From Blastococcus saxobsidens (GTDB lineage Bacteria > Actinomycetota > Actinomycetes > Mycobacteriales > Geodermatophilaceae): a stretch of DNA of 46,371 nucleotides. The notes below the pieces were generated by a model. It was not told the DNA's origin. It worked only from the letters and a program-made list of their open reading frames with translations, and made no database searches. This document shows positions 23,426 through 31,574 of this stretch, piece by piece. Location: the NCBI RefSeq assembly GCF_010682065.1, contig NZ_JAAGWG010000034.1, forward strand, positions 1 through 46,371, in the 5' to 3' direction. Position numbers and translations under genes: made by a program. Within the stretch, counting starts at the first letter, position 1; each line of letters begins with the position of its first letter.

Positions 23426-24186
23426 GTGCCGCGCGGCAGCCGCAAGGTGTAGCCCACGCCGCGGATCGTCTGCAGCAGCCGCGGCTCCGTCGTGTCGATC
23501 TTGCGGCGCAGGTAGGAGATGTAGGACTCGACGACGTTGGCCTCGCCGTTGAAGTCGTAGTTCCAGACGTGGTCGAGGATCTGGGCCTTCGACAGCACCC
23601 GGCCGGCGTTGGCCATGAGGTAGCGCAGCAGCTTGAACTCCGTCGGCGACAGGCTGATGACCTCACCGGCCTTGATGACCTCGTGGGTCTCCTCGTCCAG
23701 CTCGATGTCGGCGAAGGTGAGCCGGGGGGCCTCGGCCGCGCGCTGCGCGCCGGCGGTGCGGCGCAGCACCGCGCGGATGCGGGCCACCACCTCGTCCAGG
23801 CTGAACGGCTTGGTCACGTAGTCGTCCCCGCCGAGGGTCAGCCCCGAGATCTTGTCCTCGGCCGCGTCGCGGGCGGTGAGGAACAGGACGGGGGTGTGCC
23901 GGCCGGACTCCCGCAGCCGCCGGACGACGCCGAACCCGTCCAGGCCGGGCATCATCACGTCGAGGACCAGCAGGTCGGGGCGGAACGACGCGGCCAGGCT
24001 CAGCGCCTGGTGGCCGTCCGCGGCGGTGGCGACCTCGAAGCCGGCGTACCGGAGGCTGGCGGACAGCAGCTCGCGGATGTTCGGCTCGTCGTCCACCACG
24101 AGCAGGCGGGCCTCGGGGGTGGTGCCCCCCATGGGCTGGTTGCCGGACACGGCCCCTCCGGTCGCATGCGCGGGTGCGGTCGTCAT
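23422..24186 (-). CDS. OmpR/PhoB-family response regulator
   Basis: Encodes 254 residues. The receiver domain has acidic pocket D32-D33, phospho-acceptor D76 (LLVLDVMMPG), a Thr in FLTARD and K126 (VTKPF). The C-terminal winged helix includes LSPTEFKLLRYLMANAGRVL and VVESYISYLRRKID. ATG 24186 gives a 26-residue leader before the domain; ATG 24132 would remove most of it. Neither has a strong ribosome site. Partner of the kinase by 4-bp overlap. Its upstream region is the repeat block 24316-24535. Confidence 0.95.
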   Translation of the reverse strand: MTTAPAHATGGAVSGNQPMGGTTPEARLLVVDDEPNIRELLSASLRYAGFEVATAADGHQALSLAASFRPDLLVLDVMMPGLDGFGVVRRLRESGRHTPVLFLTARDAAEDKISGLTLGGDDYVTKPFSLDEVVARIRAVLRRTAGAQRAAEAPRLTFADIELDEETHEVIKAGEVISLSPTEFKLLRYLMANAGRVLSKAQILDHVWNYDFNGEANVVESYISYLRRKIDTTEPRLLQTIRGVGYTLRLPRGT

Positions 24187-24315
24187 GGTCTCGAGGGTCG
24201 GGCGGTCGGCTGCCCCGGCCCTGGACGCTACCTGTGAATCCCCTGGGAGCCCCGCCGTCGACGGAGACGGGGGAGAGCTGTCACCCGCCCGCGGCCCCTG
24301 GCGGCCTCCACGCCC

Positions 24316-24535
24316 CGGTCCGCTCCTCGCTCGGAGCCAAGGCCGCCTCCGCGGTCGGTCCGCTCCTCGCTCGCAGCCAAGGCCGCCTCCGCGGTCGGTC
24401 CGCTCCTCGCTCGTTCCTCGCTGCGATGCTTCCTCCCTGTCGGCGACCGCCTCGCTGCGATGCTCCCTCCCGGTCGGCGACCGCCTCGCTGCGATGCTCC
24501 CTCCCGGTCGGCGACCGCCTCGCTGCGATGCTCCC
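24316..24535. repeat. Composite tandem repeat block (40-bp and 34-bp units)
   Basis: Two 40-bp units (24316-24355, 24356-24395) differ at one base and are followed by an 18-bp partial third (24396-24413). Then come three 34-bp units (24416-24449, 24450-24483, 24484-24517), each starting CCTCGCTGCGATGCT, and a partial fourth (24518-24535). The two unit types share CCTCGCT. The block fills most of the 356-bp gene-free gap between the siderophore-interacting protein and response regulator genes. I see no gene in this gap. Confidence 0.9.
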
Positions 24536-24542
24536 GGAGCTG

Positions 24543-25331
24543 TCAGCCGCCCATGGCCCGGCCGAGGCGCCAGTAGCCGATCGCGTGGTGCTGCGCCCGT
24601 CCCAGTCCCCAGCGACCGCGCAGGTCGGCTCGGATCGCCCGCACGGTGGCCGACTCGGCCCCCACCCAGGCGAAGACGTCGTCGCCGTCCGGCCGGTCGA
24701 GCGCGGCGACGGCGTCGACCAGCAGGGTGCTGTGGCCCGGGGCGGTCGCACCGCGGTGCAGCCAGCGCACGGCGATCCCGGCGGGGCCCGCCAGCGGCTG
24801 CTCCTCCTCGGGCCCGGCCACCTCCAGGTAGGCCACCCCTGCGGTCCCCGGTGCCGCGGCGGCCAGCAGCCGGCTGATCGCCGGGAGCGCGGTCTCGTCG
24901 CCGACCAGGAGCAGCCAGCGGGCGGGCCGCTCGGCGAGCGAAGCGGCCCCGGCGACGGCGAGCCGGGCGCCCGGGCGCGCGGCGGCCGCCCACGTGGCGG
25001 CCGGGCCGTCGCCGTGCAGCACGAAGTCGATGTCCACCTCGCCGGCGGCAGGGTCCTGCCGGCGGGCGGTGTAGCTGCGCAGCGCGACGCCGTGGCTGCC
25101 CTGCGGCCACACGATCCGCCCGTCCCGCTGGATGCGCGGCCACACCGGGTCGGGGTCGTCCACCCGCGGCACCAGCAGGTTGACGGTCGGCCCGGCCAGG
25201 GCCACGACGGCGGGATCGCCGGAGAGGGTCACCCGGCGCACCGAGGGGGTCGCGTCGGTGACCGCGACCACGGTCAGGACATCGGCCGGTCGCAGGCCGT
25301 CGGTGAACACGGCGCCGTTCGGAGAGGTCAC
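24543..25331 (-). CDS. Siderophore-interacting protein (FAD-dependent ferric-siderophore reductase family)
   Basis: Encodes 262 residues of the ViuB/SIP family. The FAD-binding motif R-x-Y-T is at 85-88 (LRSYTARR), with DIDFVLHGDGPAATWA (phosphate-binding region) and the C-terminal SIP domain (WLLLVGDETALPAISRLL, then VFAWVGAESATVRAIRADL). Such enzymes release iron from imported ferric siderophores in the cytoplasm. GTG 25331 has TGGAG 4-5 nt upstream. It stands alone, divergent from the DUF2945 gene. A confident Fur or IdeR box was not found upstream. Confidence 0.92.
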   Translation of the reverse strand: MTSPNGAVFTDGLRPADVLTVVAVTDATPSVRRVTLSGDPAVVALAGPTVNLLVPRVDDPDPVWPRIQRDGRIVWPQGSHGVALRSYTARRQDPAAGEVDIDFVLHGDGPAATWAAAARPGARLAVAGAASLAERPARWLLLVGDETALPAISRLLAAAAPGTAGVAYLEVAGPEEEQPLAGPAGIAVRWLHRGATAPGHSTLLVDAVAALDRPDGDDVFAWVGAESATVRAIRADLRGRWGLGRAQHHAIGYWRLGRAMGG

Positions 25332-25435
25332 GTCGCTCCAGCCTAGGTGTGCGGTCGATCCCCGGTCCTCGATGTGTGCTCGCGGCCCGCCGGGGGCAGG
25401 GCACGAGCAGCATCGTCCACGAGCGGGGGAGCGGC

Positions 25436-25645
25436 ATGACCGACGAGTTGAAGAAGGGTGACCACGTCACCTGGAACAGCCACGGGAACACCGTCGAGGG
25501 CACGGTGGAACGGAAGATCACCTCCGACACCGAGGCCTCGGGGCGCACCGTGCGGGCGAGCAAGGACGACCCGCAGTACGAGGTCCGCAGCGACAAGAGC
25601 GGCAAGACCGCCGTGCACAAGCCCGACGCCCTGCACGAGGACTGA
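25436..25645 (+). CDS. DUF2945 (hypervirulence-associated TUDOR) domain protein
   Basis: Encodes 69 residues from ATG 25436, with GGGGGAG upstream. The whole protein is the small SH3/Tudor-like DUF2945 fold: KKGDHVTWNSHGNTVEGTV and, near the end, YEVRSDKSGKTAVHKPDAL. The function in bacteria is unknown. It is followed 44 nt later by the DUF2795 gene in the same direction, probably one operon. Confidence 0.88.
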   Translation: MTDELKKGDHVTWNSHGNTVEGTVERKITSDTEASGRTVRASKDDPQYEVRSDKSGKTAVHKPDALHED

Positions 25646-25689
25646 TCCACCGTGCCCGGGCGTCCGGGCCAGACACACAGGGAGACACC

Positions 25690-26118
25690 GTGACCGAGTC
25701 AGCGGACGACTTCGCCGGAGCGTCCTCGCGCAGCACCAAGCACAACCCGCGGCTGGACGAGGAGCTCGAGCACGAGATGCAGGGGATGCTCAAGGCCGAG
25801 CGGGCCACGCGCTCGAACGAGTGGCGCGAGGTGGAGCCGGTCGCCGAGGGCGAGCCCGACATCGACAGCAACCCGGCCGGCACGCTGGTCGGTGGCGTCC
25901 CGGTCGGCATGACCGAGGACGCGGTCGTCGTCCGCTCCGAGCTGGCGCGCTGGCTCGACCGGGCCGACTTCCCGAGCACCGGCCCGGCCCTCGTCGAGGC
26001 GGCCCTGGACCACCGCGCGCCCGACGCCGTCGTGGCCGAGCTGCAGCGCCTGCCCGAGGGGGAGACCTTCGAGCGGATCGGCGACGTCGTCCGCGCCCTC
26101 GGCTACCCGACGGAGTAG
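25690..26118 (+). CDS. DUF2795 domain protein
   Basis: Encodes 142 residues from GTG 25690, with AGGGAG about 5 nt upstream. The C-terminal ~65 residues match the DUF2795 pattern: WLDRADFPSTGPALVEAAL, then RAPDAVVAELQRLP and DVVRALGY. The N-terminal half is charged and probably flexible (NPRLDEELEHEMQGML). Common in actinobacteria, function unknown. The partner upstream is the DUF2945 protein. It converges on the coiled-coil gene. Confidence 0.85.
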   Translation: MTESADDFAGASSRSTKHNPRLDEELEHEMQGMLKAERATRSNEWREVEPVAEGEPDIDSNPAGTLVGGVPVGMTEDAVVVRSELARWLDRADFPSTGPALVEAALDHRAPDAVVAELQRLPEGETFERIGDVVRALGYPTE

Positions 26119-26136
26119 CAGGTCGGGACGGGAGGG

Positions 26137-26156
26137 CGCCGGCTCAGGAGCCGGCG
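26137..26156. terminator. Short hairpin between DUF2795 and coiled-coil genes
   Basis: CGCCGGCT (26137-26144) pairs with AGCCGGCG (26149-26156) around a 4-nt loop. It overlaps the stop codon of the minus-strand gene. Convergent stops make it a plausible shared terminator. Confidence 0.5.
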
Positions 26157-26962
26157 TTCTCCCGCGCCTCGTCGTCGGCGATCTCCTCGGCGCCCCGCCG
26201 GCGGAACAGCTTCGAGCCGGGGAACCCCTTCACGATCTGGCGCATGTCCTGCACCGTGTCGACGAGGTCGTGGACGTCGGTGCCGACCGTCCCGAGCGTC
26301 TCCAGGACCGGGAGGATCTCCTCGTCCAGGTGCGTGAGCAGCTGGGGCAGCCGGTCGATCAGGGTGATGAGCGCGTCGACCTCGGTCGGGTCGAACGACG
26401 CCGCAAGCCGCCGGACCGCCGGGGCGAGCGCGGTCAGCGCCGGCTCGTAGTCGGTGAGCAGCGGCTCGACCCGGCCGACCAGCCCCTCGGTGCGCCCGAG
26501 CACGGCGTCGGCGCGGCCGGTCGTGTCCCCGACCCGCTCGATCGCGCTGTCGGCCTTCTGCTGGGTCTCGCCGACGCGGTCGATCGCGCTGTCGGCCTTC
26601 TGCTGGGTGTCCCCGACGCGGTCGATCGCGGCGTCGGCCTTCTGCTGGGTCTCGCCGACGCGGTCGATCGCGGCGTCGGCCTTCTGCTGGGTGTCCCCGA
26701 CGCGGTCGATGGCCTCGTCGGCCTTGGCCTGGGTGGCGTCGAGCCGGCCGAGAGCGCCGTCGGCGCGGTCCACGAGCGTGTCCACCCGGTCCACCACTCC
26801 GGACACCCGGTCGAGCAGGTCCTCCACCCGGCCGAGGATCGCGGCGGCGCGGGGCACGAGTGCCAGCGCATCGGTCATCCCCTCCCGGACGCCCCCCACC
26901 AGGGCGAGCACGTCGGAAGGGCCGGGCACAGAAGGCAGACGCACTCGGTCGACGCTACGCAT
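26144..26962 (-). CDS. Coiled-coil protein with 14-residue tandem repeats
   Basis: Encodes 272 residues from ATG 26962 (weak ribosome site). After a ~60-residue lead (VSGVVDRVDTLVDRADG), residues about 68-152 are six tandem 14-mers of type AIDRVGDTQQKADA. Asp/Glu alternates at position 7, and Ala/Ser varies at the repeat end. Heptad-like spacing of I, V and A suggests a long parallel coiled coil. A conserved-looking C-terminal domain follows (LITLIDRLPQLLTHLDEEILPVL ... DMRQIVKGFPGSKLF). No signal peptide or TM is seen. I do not recognise a function; a structural or scaffold role is possible. Confidence 0.8.
   Translation of the reverse strand: MRSVDRVRLPSVPGPSDVLALVGGVREGMTDALALVPRAAAILGRVEDLLDRVSGVVDRVDTLVDRADGALGRLDATQAKADEAIDRVGDTQQKADAAIDRVGETQQKADAAIDRVGDTQQKADSAIDRVGETQQKADSAIERVGDTTGRADAVLGRTEGLVGRVEPLLTDYEPALTALAPAVRRLAASFDPTEVDALITLIDRLPQLLTHLDEEILPVLETLGTVGTDVHDLVDTVQDMRQIVKGFPGSKLFRRRGAEEIADDEARENAGS
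26507..26758. repeat. 42-bp coding tandem repeat
   Basis: Six 42-bp units start at 26507, 26549, 26591, 26633, 26675 and 26717. The middle four are nearly identical and the outer two are diverged. Alternate units share CTCGCC or GTCCCC variants, giving an 84-bp higher-order period. It encodes the 14-residue repeats of the coiled-coil protein. Confidence 0.9.
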
Positions 26963-27099
26963 CCCGCTGGTCGGGCACCATTCGGTTGCCCCCTTCGGGT
27001 CCGCCCCCGTGCCGCGCGTCGGCGTGGCACGCGGCCGATTGTCCGTATCGTGGGTCGACGGGACACGTACGTGCGGACGACGAGAAGGTGTCGACACCT

Positions 27100-29103
27100 G
27101 TGGGGGATCAGCCGACGCGGGACGGTGGGGACGCTCGCAGCGTCCCCGCTCGCACCCGACGCGGCCGGACCGCCGGGGGAGGCGTCGCCGAGCCGGTGAC
27201 CGTCGAGCAGCTGCTCGCCCGGCAGGGCGACGGCTCGGGTCGCCGCCGCGCAGCCCGCCGGGCCGCCGATGCGGCCCCGGAGCGGGGGAGCTCCCCCGGG
27301 GAGCTGCCCGTCCACCGCGCGGCCGCGCGCGTCGAGCCGGCCGATCGGGACGACGCCCCGGCGGTGCGGGCCGGCCTTCCGCCGGTGCCCGGAGCGGTGC
27401 GGCCGCCGGCTGCTGCGCCCGTCGTCCAGCCCGGCCTCCCACCGGTGCCGAGCGCCCAGCCCGGCCTCCCACCGGTGCCGGACGCCTCGCCCGGCGCCCA
27501 GGCCGGGCTCCCACCGGTACCCGGGCGGAACCCCGCCGCCTGGGCCCCCGACGAGCGCCCCTCGCGGCGCAGCGGCCCGATCCCGCCGCTGCCCGGCCTG
27601 GCCATCCCGCCGGCCCCGCCGGTCTCCCCGACCCCGCGCCGCCGGCCGGAGCGCCCGCCGCGCAGCCCGGGCCGGCGCCGGGCGGTGCGTGCGGCCATCG
27701 CCCTCGTCGGCGTGCTGGGCGTCATCGTGCTCTACCACCTGGCCCTCTACTTCTACGTGGACCAGCGGATCGACCGGGTGGACGCGCTGGCGGTCGACGG
27801 ACCCGAGGTGCTCGCCCCCGACCTCCAGGACGCCGTGGAGACCTACCTCGTGGTCGGCACCGGCATCCCGGGGCAGACCGGCGCGGCGTCGGTGGCCACC
27901 CTGGTCGCCTCCGTCTCGGCCGACGGCGACCGTGCCGTCCTGGTCAGCGTGCCGCCCACGGCGCTGATCGACACCCCGGTGTGCCGCACCCCGGACGGGG
28001 ACCTGCGCAACCCGGTGACCGAGGCCTTCGCCAGCTCCCTGCTCGACGGCGGCCCGGCGTGCATGGTCCGCGCCATGCAGCAGCTGTCGGGCCTGCGCAT
28101 CGACCACTACCTCGGTGTGGACCTCGCCCGGCTGCCGGGCATGGTCGACGCGCTCGGCGGCGTCCCCGTCTGCGTGATCCCGTCGGATGCCGTCGCCGCG
28201 GCCGCCGAGCCGCCGCCGGCCGGCCCGTCGCAGCTGTCCGGCCCGGCCGCGTCCGGCTTCCTCGCTCCAGGGGACGCCGGGCTCGACGTCACCGGCGCTG
28301 CCGTCGCCGAGCGCGCCCAGCGGCTGCTCACCTCCACCCTGCGGGCGGCGATGTCGGCCGACACCCTGCTGGACCCGGTGACGCTGACCCGGTTCCTCAA
28401 CCGGGCGTCGGACGCCCTCACCGTCGACGAGCAGACGACGCTGGGCGACCTCCGCGTCCTCGCCGGCACGCTCGGCGACCTCTCCGGCGACGCCGTCCAC
28501 CGCGCCGGGCTGCCGGTCGCGCAGGTCGGCTACGTGCCGGCCGGCACCGACCAGGCCTACGTGGTCCTCGACCGGCCGGCGACCAGGGCGCTGTTCGACG
28601 AGATGATCGACGGGGCGCGGCTGCCGGAGGAGGTCCTCGAGGCCCAGCGCGCCGACTCCGCCGCTGACGCGGCCGCCGCCGAGGCCCAGGCCCCTGCAAC
28701 GGAGGCGCCGGCCGGGCCCCCGCCGCTGACCACGGCGCCCGGGCAGATCACCGTCGACGTGCTGAACGGGACCGGGACGACCGGCCTGGCCGGCACGGTC
28801 TCCGACGCGCTGCGCGCGCAGGGCTTCGGCGTCGGCGCCGTGGGCAACGAGCCGGGCACCGTGAGCCAGAGCGTGGTGCGCTTCGGCCCGGGGGCGGAGG
28901 AGGCGGCGCGCACCGTGGCGGCGAGCGTCCCCGGCGCGGTGCTCGAGCCCAGCGACGCGATCGGCGGCGCGGTGCAGCTGGTCATCGGCCCTGGCTACTC
29001 CACCGTGGTGCCGGTGGAGATCGGCGCGGACGTCGCGCCGGAGCCCGCGGTGGACACCGCGGCGGCGACACCGCAGCCGCAGGCGGCCGAGGTCCGCTGC
29101 TGA
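27100..29103 (+). CDS. LytR-CpsA-Psr (LCP)-like membrane protein with LytR_C domain, catalytic motifs degenerate
   Basis: Encodes 667 residues. A ~195-residue cytoplasmic N-tail is Pro-rich, with four GLPPVP repeats (residues 92, 112, 122, 136). One TM lies at about 198-219, an extracellular LCP-like domain at about 240-430 and a LytR_C domain at about 550-635 (ITVDVLNGTGTTGLAGTVSD). LCP enzymes attach glycopolymers such as arabinogalactan or teichoic acids to peptidoglycan. Here the usual RSDT and SIPRD motifs read GAASVATL and SVPPTAL, so the conserved Arg and Asp residues are missing. Transferase activity is doubtful. GTG 27100 is preferred; GTG 27088 is possible. Confidence 0.85.
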   Translation: MGDQPTRDGGDARSVPARTRRGRTAGGGVAEPVTVEQLLARQGDGSGRRRAARRAADAAPERGSSPGELPVHRAAARVEPADRDDAPAVRAGLPPVPGAVRPPAAAPVVQPGLPPVPSAQPGLPPVPDASPGAQAGLPPVPGRNPAAWAPDERPSRRSGPIPPLPGLAIPPAPPVSPTPRRRPERPPRSPGRRRAVRAAIALVGVLGVIVLYHLALYFYVDQRIDRVDALAVDGPEVLAPDLQDAVETYLVVGTGIPGQTGAASVATLVASVSADGDRAVLVSVPPTALIDTPVCRTPDGDLRNPVTEAFASSLLDGGPACMVRAMQQLSGLRIDHYLGVDLARLPGMVDALGGVPVCVIPSDAVAAAAEPPPAGPSQLSGPAASGFLAPGDAGLDVTGAAVAERAQRLLTSTLRAAMSADTLLDPVTLTRFLNRASDALTVDEQTTLGDLRVLAGTLGDLSGDAVHRAGLPVAQVGYVPAGTDQAYVVLDRPATRALFDEMIDGARLPEEVLEAQRADSAADAAAAEAQAPATEAPAGPPPLTTAPGQITVDVLNGTGTTGLAGTVSDALRAQGFGVGAVGNEPGTVSQSVVRFGPGAEEAARTVAASVPGAVLEPSDAIGGAVQLVIGPGYSTVVPVEIGADVAPEPAVDTAAATPQPQAAEVRC

Positions 29104-29113
29104 GCAGGGCCGG

Positions 29114-29653
29114 TCAGCCCTCGCCCTCCTCCAGCCGCGGGTTGGTCCGCTGGAACAGCACGTGGTCCTGCCACCGGCCGGCGATCCGGAGATAGCGCGG
29201 GGCCAGCCCGAACCGTTCGAAACCGTTGCGGGCGAGCACCCGCTGGGAGGCCGTGTTGCCCACCAGCGTGCCGGCCTCCAGGCGGTGCAGCCCGAGCTCG
29301 TCGAAGGCGGTCCGCACGACGTGCGCGACGGCGGCCGACGCCAGCCCCTGACGGGTGTGCCGCTGCGCCACCCAGTAGCCGATCACGCCGGACAGCAGGG
29401 CGCCACGCACGATCCCGCCCAGGGTGATCCGGCCGGCCACCTCACCGGTGGGGGCGAGCACGACGTAGGGCGCCATCGTGCCCGCCGCGTGCGCGGTCAG
29501 CACGGCCTCGAGTTCCGCTCGCTGGCCGGCGTCGGTGAAGTACGAGTCCTCGCGGTGCGGCTCGTAGGGCGCGAGGAACTCGCGGTTCTCCCGCAGCAGC
29601 CGGGCGATGGCCGGGGCGTCGTCCAGGGTGGCCAACCGGGGTGGGGGGAGCAC
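29114..29653 (-). CDS. GNAT acetyltransferase, RimJ/RimL type
   Basis: Encodes 179 residues. The fold reads PRLATLDDAPAIARLLREN, GRITLGGIVRGALLSGVIGY and WVAQRHTRQGLASAAVAHVV (acetyl-CoA pyrophosphate loop QRHTRQGLA). ELGLHRLEAGTLVGNTASQR and VLARNGFERFGLAPRYLRIAG complete the RimJ signature. Likely acetylates a protein N-terminus or an amine; the substrate is unknown. GTG 29653 is the only good start. It converges on the LCP-like gene and lies upstream of nothing obvious. Confidence 0.88.
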   Translation of the reverse strand: MLPPPRLATLDDAPAIARLLRENREFLAPYEPHREDSYFTDAGQRAELEAVLTAHAAGTMAPYVVLAPTGEVAGRITLGGIVRGALLSGVIGYWVAQRHTRQGLASAAVAHVVRTAFDELGLHRLEAGTLVGNTASQRVLARNGFERFGLAPRYLRIAGRWQDHVLFQRTNPRLEEGEG

Positions 29654-29675
29654 CCCGGCATCGTGCCAGCCGGGC

Positions 29676-30455
29676 TCAGCCGAAGCGGCCGGAGATGTAG
29701 TCCTCGGTGGCCTTCTCGTCAGGGTTGCTGAAGATCTTCTCGGTCGGGTTGAACTCGATCAGGCGGCCCGGCTGCCCGACGCCGTTGAGGTTGAAGAAGC
29801 CGGTGGACTCGCTGACCCGTGCCGCCTGCTGCATGTTGTGCGTGACGATCACGATGGTGAACCGCTCCTTGAGCTCGGTCATCAGGTCCTCGATGGCCAG
29901 CGTGGAGATCGGGTCCAGCGCGGAGCAGGGCTCGTCCATGAGCAGCACGTCGGGCTCGACGGCGATGGCGCGGGCGATGCAGAGCCGCTGCTGCTGGCCA
30001 CCGGACAGGCCGGAGCCGGGGCGGTCGAGGCGGTCCTTGACCTCGTTCCAGAGGTTGGCGCCCATCAGCGACTTCTCGACCAGGTCGTCGGTCTCGGACT
30101 TCTTCATCCGCTTGTTGTTCAGCCGGTTGCCGGCGATGACGTTGTCGTAGATGGACATCGTCGGGAACGGGTTGGGCCGCTGGAAGACCATGCCGATCTG
30201 GCGGCGGACGTCGACCGGGTCGACGTCGGCGCCGTAGAGGTCCTGGCCGTCCATGACGACCTTCCCCTCGACGCGGGCGCCGGGGAGCACCTCGTGCATC
30301 CGGTTCAGCGAGCGCAGGAACGTGGACTTGCCGCAGCCCGACGGCCCGATCAGTGCCGTGATGCTCCGCGGCTCGATGGAGATGTTGACGCCCTCCACGG
30401 CGCGGAAGTTGCCGTAGTAGATGTTGAGGTCGGAGACCTCGATGCGCTTGGCCAC
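29676..30455 (-). CDS. pstB: Phosphate ABC transporter ATP-binding protein PstB
   Basis: ATPase of the high-affinity phosphate importer. Encodes 259 residues. Walker A is GPSGCGKST (37-45), the Q-loop [16 protein letters not shown] is diagnostic of PstB, the signature is LSGGQQQR and Walker B is [14 protein letters not shown]-loop: [16 protein letters not shown] 30455 has GGAGG 8 nt upstream. Last gene of pstSCAB, 39 bp after pstA. No phoU follows in this window. Confidence 0.97.
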   Translation of the reverse strand: MAKRIEVSDLNIYYGNFRAVEGVNISIEPRSITALIGPSGCGKSTFLRSLNRMHEVLPGARVEGKVVMDGQDLYGADVDPVDVRRQIGMVFQRPNPFPTMSIYDNVIAGNRLNNKRMKKSETDDLVEKSLMGANLWNEVKDRLDRPGSGLSGGQQQRLCIARAIAVEPDVLLMDEPCSALDPISTLAIEDLMTELKERFTIVIVTHNMQQAARVSESTGFFNLNGVGQPGRLIEFNPTEKIFSNPDEKATEDYISGRFG

Positions 30456-30494
30456 GTGGGTGTCCTCCGGGTCGGTCGGTCGGCGTCGGAACGG

Positions 30495-31574
30495 TCAGCG
30501 ACCGGTCTTGGGAGCGAAGAAGCGGCTGATCAGGCGGGCCACGACGTTGAGTGCCATGACCAGAATGATGAGAACGAGCGCTGCCGTCCAGGCCCGGTCG
30601 AGGAACGCCTGTGTGGCAGTACCCGGCTGGGTCAGCTGGTAGTAGGCGAAGACCGGCAGGGTCGCCATGCGCCCGTCGAACGGGTTGAGGTTCGTGCCGG
30701 TGATCAGGCCGACGGTGACCAGCAGCGGAGCGGTCTCGCCGACGACCCGGGCGACGGCCAGGGTGACGCCGGTGCCCAGGCCCGCGATCGCGGTCGGCAG
30801 CACGACCTTGACCACGGTCCGCCACTTCGGCACGCCCAGGGCGTAGCTGGCCTCGCGCAGCTCGTTGGGGACCAGCTTCAGCACCTCCTCGCAGGAGCGG
30901 ACGACCACCGGGATCATCAGCACCGACAGGGCCACCGCCCCCATGACGCCCAGCCGGACGCCGCCGCCGAAGAGCAGCGTGAACAGCGCGAAGGCGAAGA
31001 GGCCGGCCACGATCGACGGGATGCCGGTCATGACGTCGACGAAGAAGGTGATCGACTTCTTGAGCCGCCCGCTGGCGTACTCCACGAGGTAGATCGCGGT
31101 CATCAGGCCGATCGGCACCGAGATGGCCGTGGCGAGCGCCGTGATCACGAGGGTGCCGAGGATGGCGTGGTACGCGCCGCCACCCTCACCGACCACCCGG
31201 TACATCGAGTTGGTGAAGAAGGCGGCGTCGAACCGGGGCAGACCGTTGTCCAGCACGGTCCACACCAGGGAGAGCAGCGGCACCATCGCGACCCCGAAGG
31301 CGGTGGTCACCAGGGAGGTCACCAGCCGGTCGGTGGCCTTGCGCCGGCCCTCGACCGCGCGGGACGCGACGTAGACGGCCAGCGTGCCGAGCACGACGCC
31401 GTAGACGACGGCGGTGGCGAGGCTGAAGCCCGTCAGGGCCGACAGCGCGAAGCCGAGCGCGACGCCGCCCAGGTAGAGGCCCAGCGGCGCGAAGCGCGGC
31501 AGCCGCCGCTGGACGCGGACGGGGCCGACCGGACGTGCCGGGGCGTCGGGGGCGATCCGGGTGGGGGTGCTCAT
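30495..31574 (-). CDS. pstA: Phosphate ABC transporter permease PstA
   Basis: Inner-membrane permease subunit. Encodes 359 residues, somewhat long because of a ~35-residue polar N-tail and two extra hydrophobic segments before the permease core. The core has GTLVITALATAISVPIG and the EAA loop ELREASYALGVPKWRTVVKV, then a family-typical end. ATG overlaps the pstC stop by one base (TGATG), so translation is coupled. Confidence 0.96.
   Translation of the reverse strand: MSTPTRIAPDAPARPVGPVRVQRRLPRFAPLGLYLGGVALGFALSALTGFSLATAVVYGVVLGTLAVYVASRAVEGRRKATDRLVTSLVTTAFGVAMVPLLSLVWTVLDNGLPRFDAAFFTNSMYRVVGEGGGAYHAILGTLVITALATAISVPIGLMTAIYLVEYASGRLKKSITFFVDVMTGIPSIVAGLFAFALFTLLFGGGVRLGVMGAVALSVLMIPVVVRSCEEVLKLVPNELREASYALGVPKWRTVVKVVLPTAIAGLGTGVTLAVARVVGETAPLLVTVGLITGTNLNPFDGRMATLPVFAYYQLTQPGTATQAFLDRAWTAALVLIILVMALNVVARLISRFFAPKTGR

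Noticed and set aside
24316..24535. Possible CRISPR array
   Set aside because: The units are contiguous direct repeats with no unique spacers, and no cas genes are nearby.
25332..25435. IdeR/Fur box before the siderophore-interacting protein gene
   Set aside because: AGCCTAGGT near 25340 resembles only half of the IdeR consensus; too weak to call.
26144..26962. Annotation of the coiled-coil protein as a RuBisCO subunit
   Set aside because: No RuBisCO motif; the sequence is a repeat coiled coil. I recall such mislabels in databases but nothing here supports it.
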